Source: Gammaproteobacteria bacterium
GTDB lineage: Bacteria; Pseudomonadota; Gammaproteobacteria; Pseudomonadales; Azotimanducaceae
DNA: 64,000 nt
Assembly (NCBI GenBank): GCA_007694905.1
Contig: REEU01000144.1
Coordinates: forward strand, 1-64,000
Reading direction: 5' to 3'
Position 1 is the stretch's first letter; each line of letters starts with the position of its first letter. The position numbers were made by a program, and so were the translations under genes. Below the pieces are notes generated by a model. The model worked only from the letters and a program-made list of their open reading frames with translations, searched no databases and was not told the origin of the DNA. This document shows, one piece after another, positions 17,958-24,778 of this stretch.

Positions 17958-18332
17958 ATGGATGTCGTCATATTGGGCGCAAGCCCCAAGCCCGACCGCT
18001 TCGCGAACCGTGCCCAGCGAAAACTGACCGCGTATGGCCACGCCGTGATTCCGGTCAACCCCGCCCTGGCTGAGGTGGAGGGGGTGGCTACGGTTCCACT
18101 TGCGGAGCTGCCGCCTTCGCCACATACGATTACCGTCTACCTCCAGCGCGACCGGATTCTGCCGTTAGTATCGGATATAGCAGCGTTGGCACCGAAACGA
18201 GTGATCCTCAATCCGGGAGCTGATGATCCCGAAGTGGTGCGTGCACTCGAGGACGCAGGTCTGGCCGTACAGCTCGACTGCACGCTGATTCTGCTTGACG
18301 AGGGTCGCTTCGAGGACGTGCCGGTTGTGTGA
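17958..18332 (+). CDS. CoA-binding (YccU/succinyl-CoA-synthetase-like) domain protein
   Basis: A 124-residue single Rossmann-like domain. VVILGASPKPDRFANRAQ near the start, VIPVNP in the middle and RVILNPGADDPEVVRALEDAG (quoted in part) later are the hallmarks of CoA_binding_2 proteins related to YccU. Family members bind CoA or nucleotides; no reaction is established. Preceded by GAAGGAA-type ribosome site. Its C-terminal half is repeated in a broken copy at 22340-22548. Convergent with the SDR gene that ends 12 bases later. Confidence 0.85.
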   Translation: MDVVILGASPKPDRFANRAQRKLTAYGHAVIPVNPALAEVEGVATVPLAELPPSPHTITVYLQRDRILPLVSDIAALAPKRVILNPGADDPEVVRALEDAGLAVQLDCTLILLDEGRFEDVPVV

Positions 18333-18343
18333 GTGATGCCGCG

Positions 18344-19144
18344 TCAAGACGACACCACGGAGCCGCCATCGCAGGTAATCACTTCCCCCACCGTGAAGGC
18401 TGACGCACGGGAACTCAAGAAGATGGCTATGCCGGCGATGTCTTCGGCGGTGCCGACGCGGCCTCTCGGGTTGCCGCGACCAACCCCATCCCAATCGGTC
18501 TGGTCAACGTCGCCGCCGCCGCCAACCCCGGTGCTGAGCATGTAGGTGGGGAATGGTCCCGGAGCGATGGCATTCACCAGGATGTTCTCTTTCACCAGAT
18601 GGGTGGCGAGCACACGGGTGAGGTGATGCACAGCTGCTTTCGACGGCCCATAGGAAAACGTGTCGAATACGGGTGTCTTCAGGCCGTCAATGGAGCCGAC
18701 GTTGATCACCCGGGCAGGATCTTCTTCGGAAGCCGACTTGCGCAGCAGCGGCAAAAGCTTCTGAGTCAGAAAGAACACCCCTTTTACGTTGGTATTCATG
18801 ACTTTATCCCAGCCAAGTTCGGGAAACTCATCGAGCGGTGCGCCCCAGGACACGCCGGCGTTGTTGACCAGGATATCGAGCTGCTGTTCGCGCTTCGACA
18901 ACTCGGTGGCGAAGGCCTCGATGCCTGACATCTCGGCAAGGTTGGCGGGGATGGAGATGCAGTCGCCGCCGAACTGCTCGCTTAAACGCCTAGCGGTCTC
19001 GTCACAGGCGCCTGCTTTGCGCGCGCTGATGTAGACCTTCGCGCCGCTGGCGAGGAATCCCGCGGCTATCATTGCGCCGATGCCCCTGGATCCGCCGGTC
19101 ACCACGGCCACCTTGCCGGCGATGGAAAACAAGTTGTCGAGCAT
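18344..19144 (-). CDS. Short-chain dehydrogenase/reductase (SDR)
   Basis: A 266-residue classical SDR: TGGSRGIG cofactor loop (about 16-23), NNAG, catalytic Ser in NVGSIDG, and YGPSK with the catalytic Tyr and Lys. The start at 19144 is preceded by AAAGGAG, which decides between it and an upstream ATG. NAD(P)H-linked oxidation or reduction of an alcohol/carbonyl is family knowledge; the substrate is unknown. It is transcribed away from the carotenoid oxygenase at 19317, with a shared 172-bp promoter region, so it may process an oxygenase product. Confidence 0.9.
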   Translation of the reverse strand: MLDNLFSIAGKVAVVTGGSRGIGAMIAAGFLASGAKVYISARKAGACDETARRLSEQFGGDCISIPANLAEMSGIEAFATELSKREQQLDILVNNAGVSWGAPLDEFPELGWDKVMNTNVKGVFFLTQKLLPLLRKSASEEDPARVINVGSIDGLKTPVFDTFSYGPSKAAVHHLTRVLATHLVKENILVNAIAPGPFPTYMLSTGVGGGGDVDQTDWDGVGRGNPRGRVGTAEDIAGIAIFLSSRASAFTVGEVITCDGGSVVSS

Positions 19145-19316
19145 CTCAAACTCCTTTAAGGAATATCGATTAAGCGTCACCATGCCCGAAACGAATGCAC
19201 ACGGCGACCCGCGCCGAAGCGGCAGCGGTGCCGGTCCAGGCCGTCGGGCTGTTTTATGTTGACGATGTCAACTTGGCGGTCCACATTCGAACTTTCCTGG
19301 TGGCAGGGACACCGTC

Positions 19317-20663
19317 ATGATCGATCGATATCTGGCTCATAACTTCGCGCCTGTTGACCGGGAGATCACTGAGACGTCTTTGGACGTGATCGGGACGTTG
19401 CCGGAAGAGCTCAGCGGCCGCTATCTGCGTAACGGCCCCAACCCGGTGGGGGCGGTGGACAAGGACCGCCACCACTGGTTCACCGGCGCCGGTATGGTCC
19501 ATGGGGTGCGGCTCGAGCAAGGCCGGGCGTGCTGGTATCGCAATCGCTGGGTGCGCAATTCCGAGACGATCAAGGCATTGGGAGAGATCCCTTCGGATGC
19601 GCCGGTCAGCGGCGTCAACAACACCCATGTCATTGGTCACGCCGGGCGGACCTGGGCCCTTGTGGAGGCTGGGACGCCACCGGTGGAGCTCGGGTACGAA
19701 CTGGATACCGTAGGCGTTAATACATTCTTCGGCACGCTTTCCGATCGCGCCTTCACGGCGCACCCGAAGATCGATCCGGACACCGGCGACCTCCATGCCG
19801 TGGCCTATCACTGGCCCGACTTCGGGGATCACGTGCAGTACGTTCACGTCGGTCGTGATGGCCGGGTGCAGCGTACGGTCAACGTGCCGGTGCCGGGGAT
19901 GCCGATGATTCACGACAGTAGCCTGACGGAACATTATGTCGTCCTGTTCGATCTGCCTGTCACGGTCAGTTTCGATTTGCTTGGCCGCGGCATGCGGTTC
20001 CCGTTTGCCTGGAATGCGGATTACGCGCCGCGCGTAGGCCTGCTGCCACGCAACGGTGAAGCAATGGATGTGATCTGGTGTGACGTCAATCCCTGCTACG
20101 TTTTCCATCCGATGAACGCCTACGAGGACGGCGACGGCAATGTGGTCATCGATCTTTGCCGCTACGAGCGGATGTTTCAGCGAGATGTGCAAGGTCCGTT
20201 CGGGGACAGCCTGGCGACACTGGATCGCTGGACCGTCAATCCGCGTACCCGTGTAGTGTCCGAGACACGCATTGATGAGCGCGCTCAGGAGTTCCCGCGC
20301 TGCCACCCGGGGCGAAACGGCAAACCCTATCGTTACGGCTATAGCGTTGCTGTCGAAGCGGACACGTTCCCGGCGATCAACAAGATCGACGTGCACACGG
20401 GTGTGGTGACCCGGGTCGATATAGGGCCAGGTCGCCACGCCGGTGAGCCCTACTTCGTGCCGCGCGCGGGCGCCGAGGATGAGGACGACGGTTATCTGCT
20501 CAACTACGTCTATGATCAGAGTCGCGATGCCAGCGAGCTCATGGTGCTGGATGCGCGGACGCCCGCTGAGGGGCCAATCGCACGCGTGCTGTTGCCAGCA
20601 CGTGTTCCCTATGGCTTTCACGGCAGCTGGGTGCCGGACGGCTATGACGGACCTTCTGTCTGA
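19317..20663 (+). CDS. Carotenoid oxygenase family protein
   Basis: A 448-residue seven-bladed propeller enzyme of the carotenoid cleavage dioxygenase/lignostilbene dioxygenase family. The entry motif LSGRYLRNGPNP (about 33-44) is diagnostic, and four Fe(II)-binding histidines are visible in AHPK, MIHDSSLT, CYVFHPMNAYEDG and the C-terminal YGFHGSWVP. EMRF-type Glu residues of the second shell are present around RYERMFQR. Family knowledge: O2-dependent cleavage of an alkene bond in an apocarotenoid or stilbene. No carotenoid synthesis gene is nearby, so the substrate may be dietary/aromatic. Divergent from the SDR at 18344. Confidence 0.9.
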   Translation: MIDRYLAHNFAPVDREITETSLDVIGTLPEELSGRYLRNGPNPVGAVDKDRHHWFTGAGMVHGVRLEQGRACWYRNRWVRNSETIKALGEIPSDAPVSGVNNTHVIGHAGRTWALVEAGTPPVELGYELDTVGVNTFFGTLSDRAFTAHPKIDPDTGDLHAVAYHWPDFGDHVQYVHVGRDGRVQRTVNVPVPGMPMIHDSSLTEHYVVLFDLPVTVSFDLLGRGMRFPFAWNADYAPRVGLLPRNGEAMDVIWCDVNPCYVFHPMNAYEDGDGNVVIDLCRYERMFQRDVQGPFGDSLATLDRWTVNPRTRVVSETRIDERAQEFPRCHPGRNGKPYRYGYSVAVEADTFPAINKIDVHTGVVTRVDIGPGRHAGEPYFVPRAGAEDEDDGYLLNYVYDQSRDASELMVLDARTPAEGPIARVLLPARVPYGFHGSWVPDGYDGPSV

Positions 20664-20820
20664 ACCACCGCGATGTCGATGGCTCAACCGTACCCGTGCA
20701 TCCGGATTGGGGGCGTGCGTGCTCAACAGCCTGCGCGATCCGTCGATAGGCGGCCCTTGAGTACAGGGTTCCACGCGTTTTCTTGAATTGTGCAAGGCGC
20801 TTGTGACCAGTGGCCGGCAG

Positions 20821-22017
20821 CTATGTGTGAACAGTCATCGTGCGTGCCTGATACAAAATAACCACGTCACCGAGTGTCTGGTTCATCCCGCTGCGCTGCC
20901 GGAGTTGCGCATGCAGTGCGTCCGCCCGCATGTTCAACTCGGTGCCGGTTCGATCGTTGTCCAGGCGCAGGGTAATGGTTACGTGAACCTGGCCCGCCAG
21001 ATAATGCAGCCCCACGTGCTCGATCATCGCCAGCTCTGGTTCCCCTGCCCAGGCCTTGCTCAGGCGCTCGGTCACCTCCGGCCGGAGCGGCAGACCCTCC
21101 GTGCGCACCTGCTCTTCGTCATCTTCTGGATCGACATGCACGGTGACATCGTTGAGAGCAGGCATGCAGGCCCGCACGGCACGATAGACCTCGTCGGCAA
21201 TCTGGTGCCCCTCCGAAACCGATATGCGCGGCGCAACCTGCACATGCACGTCTGCCGCCGCCTCATTGCCGAGCTTGCGCGTCCGCAGCATGTGCGCGTT
21301 CTTCACGCCCGGCACACCTTTCACGGCTTGGTGGATCTTCGCCACTTGTTGCGGCTCCAGCGCCGTGTCGATGAGCTCTGCTGCGCTGTTCGAGATCAGT
21401 CTCCAGGCCATGGTCAGGATGAACAGGGCCACTACGATTGCGGCGACAGCATCCAGCCACGGCCAGCCGGCCACCGCGCCGCCGATACCGACGAGCACCA
21501 CAAGGGAGGAGATGGCATCCGAACGGTGGTGCCAGGCGTTTGCCTGCAGCATCGACGATCCGATCCGTCGCGCGATCCGGACGGTGTACTGGTACAGCCC
21601 CTCCTTGGCCACCAGTGTCAGTATCGCGAAGGCCAATGCCGCCGGGGCCGGTCCGGTCAAGGTCTCCCAGCTCAACAGACGCTGGGCTGACGCCCAGGCG
21701 ATGCCGAGTGCTGCCAAGACCAGCAGCACGCCCACGATAATGGTGGCCAGGGTCTCGATCCGTCCGTGGCCATAGGGATGATTCCGGTCGGGGGATTCAG
21801 AGGCTTTGCTCGCGGCATACAGCACCACACCATCGCTGACGAGGTCGGACAGCGTATGCGCGCCGTCGGCGATCAGGGCCTGGGATTGGAAGAGCCAGCC
21901 GCTGACGATCTGGGTCAGGGCGAGCAGAGTGTTCACGATCGCACCGATCGCTGTGGCCAGCCGGGTGGCCTTGTAGCGGTCCCTGCGCGATGGCAACTCG
22001 CTGTCCATGGGATTCAT
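20821..22017 (-). CDS. Cation diffusion facilitator (CDF) divalent metal exporter
   Basis: A 398-residue CDF transporter with about six membrane segments. The first metal site is LIADGAHTLSD in TM2 and the second HHRSDAIS in TM5 (HxxxD pair), the tetrahedral site of Zn/Fe/Mn exporters. The cytoplasmic C-terminal domain contains paired motifs such as DVHVQVAPRISVSEGHQIAD and VTVHVDPEDDEE. GGGAG lies four bases before ATG 22017. Family knowledge: proton-coupled efflux of Zn2+, Fe2+ or Mn2+. Neighbours to the right are also metal-related. Confidence 0.92.
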   Translation of the reverse strand: MNPMDSELPSRRDRYKATRLATAIGAIVNTLLALTQIVSGWLFQSQALIADGAHTLSDLVSDGVVLYAASKASESPDRNHPYGHGRIETLATIIVGVLLVLAALGIAWASAQRLLSWETLTGPAPAALAFAILTLVAKEGLYQYTVRIARRIGSSMLQANAWHHRSDAISSLVVLVGIGGAVAGWPWLDAVAAIVVALFILTMAWRLISNSAAELIDTALEPQQVAKIHQAVKGVPGVKNAHMLRTRKLGNEAAADVHVQVAPRISVSEGHQIADEVYRAVRACMPALNDVTVHVDPEDDEEQVRTEGLPLRPEVTERLSKAWAGEPELAMIEHVGLHYLAGQVHVTITLRLDNDRTGTELNMRADALHAQLRQRSGMNQTLGDVVILYQARTMTVHT

Positions 22018-22206
22018 CGAACTCCCTGCGATGGTCTGGGACTGCTCCAGCGTGATGCGTCCATCGCTCTAATCGCCCCTTCCTCGATCGTCCAGTGCGT
22101 GCATTGCGTTCTCGCCAGCTTAACCTGCCGGAGGCACTGTTGCCCTGATGCCGGAGCGGATGCCCCGGGGCTTGCGTATGCGAAACGACCGGCACCTCTG
22201 TTGGGC

Positions 22207-22279
22207 TGGATGCAGGCCGCCTCGTGTACATCGGGCGGGGTACTCACACAGCCGAGTCGAGGAGCCATACCGCAGTGAG
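22207..22279 (+). repeat. Direct repeat copy A (partner at 24081-24151)
   Basis: Copy A contains TGGATGCAGGCCGCCTCG (22207-22224) and AGGAGCCATACCGCAGTGAG (22260-22279), with 35 diverged bases between. Copy B has both blocks in the same order and orientation at 24081-24098 and 24132-24151 with a 33-base spacer. The repeats flank the MFS gene and reflect duplication of the mgtE tail. Confidence 0.85.
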
Positions 22280-22330
22280 AAGGCAGATCGCGGGCTGCGC
22301 CCGCGGGTCGTCGTGATGTGGCGACAGAGT
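22207..22330 (-). pseudogene. Degraded C-terminal tail of an mgtE-like gene (second copy)
   Basis: On the - strand a short piece reads LLTAVWLLDSAV and then a stop, matching FLTAVWLLELTV at the end of the broken mgtE at 24116. The DNA shares a 20-bp exact block (22260-22279 with 24132-24151) and an 18-bp block beyond the stop (22207-22224 with 24081-24098). Upstream, the ITT segment is still visible but shifted in frame. Only the very end of the gene survives, so it cannot be functional. Confidence 0.7.
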
Positions 22331-22339
22331 CGCTCGAGG

Positions 22340-22548
22340 CGGTCACGCTCATTGGGCAGAGCCGCGACCGCATGCTGCCGTTGGCGGCAGGCATCGCAAC
22401 CCTGGCGCCTAGGCGGGTGATTCTCAATCCGGGCGCTGAGGACTCGAAAGTGGTGGAAGCCTTGCTGGCGAAAGGTGTGCCCGTGCAACTCGCCTGCACG
22501 ATGGTCCTTCTGGATGAGGGCCGCTTCGACGATCTGGCGGTGTCCTGA
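22340..22548 (+). pseudogene. C-terminal half of a CoA-binding protein gene
   Basis: The frame ending at 22548 reads SRDRMLPLAAGIATLAPRR, then RVILNPGAEDSKVVEALL, then LDEGRFDDLAVS. This is clearly homologous to the second half of the intact protein at 17958-18332 (QRDRILPL, RVILNPGADDPEVVRAL, LDEGRFEDVPVV). The N-terminal Rossmann half with the CoA-binding loop is absent, and directly upstream lies the mgtE-tail remnant in the opposite orientation. An ATG at 22318 exists but translation would not give a folded domain. Confidence 0.75.
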
Positions 22549-22659
22549 AGCAGTGAGGTCGCGGCGCGTGCTTCGCATGCGGCGCGCCTACTTGCAGGGG
22601 TTCTTTGGGTTCGACCGTGTACGGTTGGCAAGCCTGCCGCCGCGTCCGCATCCGGCAGA

Positions 22660-23979
22660 TCACAAAGTCGTGCCCCAGCGGGGGTGCTGGTCATCGATCA
22701 CCAGTGGATGACGATGTCGGCGCTGTCCCTGAAGATGGGGATGATCGGCGGGAAGGTTGGCATGCGTGTGCTCGACTTCCGTCGGATCTCCCGCGGGCCA
22801 CAGGCGCATCGCCACCGCGGCGCCAACAATGGCCAGCCCGGCCAGGCCGACCAGCGTCGGGGTGGCTCCGAATCGGGTCATTAGCCAGCCGGAAAGGGGA
22901 TAGGTGATCAGCCAGCAGGCATGTGAAAGTGCAAACTGTGCCGCGAACAGCGCTGGCCGATCTTCCGCATGGGCGGAACGGCGAAGCAGACGCCCGGATG
23001 GTGTCAGTACCGCGGAATAGCCCAGGCCGGCGAGGCACCAGGCTCCGAGCAGCGTCTCCCAACGAGGACCCATGACGGCAGTCGCTGCAGCCATGCCGAG
23101 AAGTGCGACGATCATCAGAAGGGCCCCGCCCAGCATCACCGGCCGATCCGTCGTCCGTTCCAGCACTTTTGGCAGCGCCAGTGCCGCAGTCATGGAGCCC
23201 GTGCCGAACGCGAACAGAGTCCAGGCGAGCGCACTCTCGGGCAACCCAAGCGTTCCGCGAACCAGGACGACAGAGTTGACCATGACCATGGCGCCTGCCG
23301 CTGCGGCCGCGAAGTTCAGGCCCAGAAGCCCCCGCAATCGCGGGGTGGCCAGGTAGATGCGCAGACCGCGCGTGATGCCATCGTAGATGCCGCGCGTTTT
23401 CGACGGCCTGGGACTGGGCAGAACAACGGCAATGATCAGCAACGCCGACGCTGCAAAACCGGCGACCGTGCCAAGAAAGAGCGTGTTGTAGGACAGGACC
23501 ACCAGTAGCAGTGCTGCGATCATGGGACTCACGATGTTTTCGAGGTCGTAGGCCAGACGCGACAGCGACAACGCACGGACATAGCGTGCCTCGTCGGGCA
23601 GCACATCAGGAATGGTCGCCTGGAAGGTCGGCGTGAACGCTGCCGAGGCGGACTGCAGCAGGAAAATCAGCACGTAAACCTGCCAGACCTCGCTAACAAA
23701 GGGCAGGCACAGCGCCACGCCGGCGCGAACGAGATCGAGTACCACCAGCAGGGTGCGTCGGTTCATCCGTTGGGCGAGGGCGCCGGCAATGGGCGCAATG
23801 CCCACGTAGGCCAGCATCTTGATGGTGAAGACCGTACCCAGGACCATCGCGGCGCCGCTCCCGGCGAGTTCGTAGGCCAACAGGCCGAGCGCGATCGTGG
23901 CGAGCCCTGTTCCCAGCAGTGCCATGACCTGCGCGGCGAAGAGGTGGCGGAAGGTGCGGTCGTGAAGAATCTCCAGCAT
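22660..23979 (-). CDS. MFS transporter with histidine-rich C-terminal tail
   Basis: A 439-residue major facilitator protein with twelve predicted membrane segments, beginning LLGTGLATIALGLLAYEL and containing an A-motif-like loop GALAQRMNRRT (about 63-73). The last about 45 residues are hydrophilic and rich in His (EHTHANLPADHPH, then RRHRHP), unusual for the family and suggestive of divalent metal binding. Related carriers export drugs, siderophores or metals; given its place among metal genes I favour metal or metal-chelate efflux, as inference. It lies between two direct-repeat copies derived from mgtE, so it may have been moved here. Confidence 0.85.
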   Translation of the reverse strand: MLEILHDRTFRHLFAAQVMALLGTGLATIALGLLAYELAGSGAAMVLGTVFTIKMLAYVGIAPIAGALAQRMNRRTLLVVLDLVRAGVALCLPFVSEVWQVYVLIFLLQSASAAFTPTFQATIPDVLPDEARYVRALSLSRLAYDLENIVSPMIAALLLVVLSYNTLFLGTVAGFAASALLIIAVVLPSPRPSKTRGIYDGITRGLRIYLATPRLRGLLGLNFAAAAAGAMVMVNSVVLVRGTLGLPESALAWTLFAFGTGSMTAALALPKVLERTTDRPVMLGGALLMIVALLGMAAATAVMGPRWETLLGAWCLAGLGYSAVLTPSGRLLRRSAHAEDRPALFAAQFALSHACWLITYPLSGWLMTRFGATPTLVGLAGLAIVGAAVAMRLWPAGDPTEVEHTHANLPADHPHLQGQRRHRHPLVIDDQHPRWGTTL

Positions 23980-24059
23980 GAAGACCTCTGAGCTGTCGGG
24001 AGATCGCTCTCAACTCGACGCGGGCAGCGTGTCTGGTCTGGCCGCGCTGCCCTTGTAGA

Positions 24060-24093
24060 CGGCCTGCATCCCTGGCTGGTTGGATGCAGGCCG
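24060..24093 (-). repeat. 12-bp perfect inverted repeat after the mgtE remnant
   Basis: CGGCCTGCATCC (24060-24071) pairs fully with GGATGCAGGCCG (24082-24093) across a ten-base loop. It lies 22 bases beyond the mgtE stop on the - strand and has no U-tract, so it is a terminator-like hairpin of uncertain strength. The right arm is part of the direct repeat also found at 22207-22224, where the left arm is missing. Confidence 0.6.
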
Positions 24094-24151
24094 CCTCGAA
24101 CAGATTGCGAAGAGTTCACACGGTCAATTCAAGGAGCCATACCGCAGTGAG
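24081..24151 (+). repeat. Direct repeat copy B (partner at 22207-22279)
   Basis: Same two exact blocks as copy A. Here the second block encodes, on the - strand, the last residues of the mgtE remnant, so this copy is the likely source. Confidence 0.85.
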
Positions 24152-24649
24152 GAAGTAGACGCCGAGGCCGGTGAAGTCCTTGATCGTGGTGATGAAGGGT
24201 GCGGCGCCGGGTGCGTGATCGACGCCCAGCTTGAGCAGCAACCAGGGCAGCAGGAAGCCAAGCAGGCAGGCCGTCGTCACCGAGAACATGAGCGCGACAC
24301 CGACGACCACACCGAGCAGCGGCATGCCGTTGGGCGCACCCTGCTAGAAGTAGGCGATCAGACCGCCGATAGTCGCCAGCACCACGCCCATCGTCAGGCC
24401 GACCAGGGGTTCGCGCCTGACATGCTTGCGGAAGAACTGGTTGGGGTCGATGTGGCCAAGGGCCAGTCCGCGGGCGAAGGTGTAACCTGCGGCCCCATTG
24501 GGCAACTGCGAGCTGCGCACGCGCTCGACTGCCTCTGCGGCGATGGTGGAGTCAGGCATGTTCAGGCAATCCTGACTCATGCACTGGGCCACGGGCTGAA
24601 TCGTGCGCTCGACGCCGATGTCGGTGTAGCGGACGTCATTGAGAACCAT
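24116..24649 (-). pseudogene. mgtE: Broken mgtE magnesium transporter gene (internal deletion and in-frame amber)
   Basis: Start ATG 24649 has a good GGGGAG ribosome site. The frame runs through a partial CBS-like segment (MSQDCLNMPDSTIAAEAVERVR), then jumps to membrane-domain sequence (ARGLALGHIDPNQFFRKHV, GLTMGVVLATIGGLIAYF), then a TAG at 24344-24346, and continues in the same frame as LLGVVVGVALMFSVTTACLL to ITTIKDFTGLGVYFLTAVWL and a stop. Intact MgtE is about 450 residues with an N domain, two CBS domains and five TM helices; only about 178 codons remain. Loss of most cytosolic domain plus the amber codon indicates a pseudogene. Confidence 0.82.
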
Positions 24650-24778
24650 GTCGTTTCTCCCCTCGTAGAGGTGGCAATTCAAATGCCGTCTCTTCCAAGG
24701 CACGGTGTAATTGGGCCAATTTTTGTGCTGACGCGGCCGCGACAGAACTGTCGCGACCGCGTCTGAACGGGCTTTGGG

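Noticed and set aside
24344-24346. TAG in mgtE as pyrrolysine or readthrough
   Set aside because: The gene also lacks most of its cytosolic domain, and no pyrrolysine context is known for MgtE; a pseudogene is simpler.
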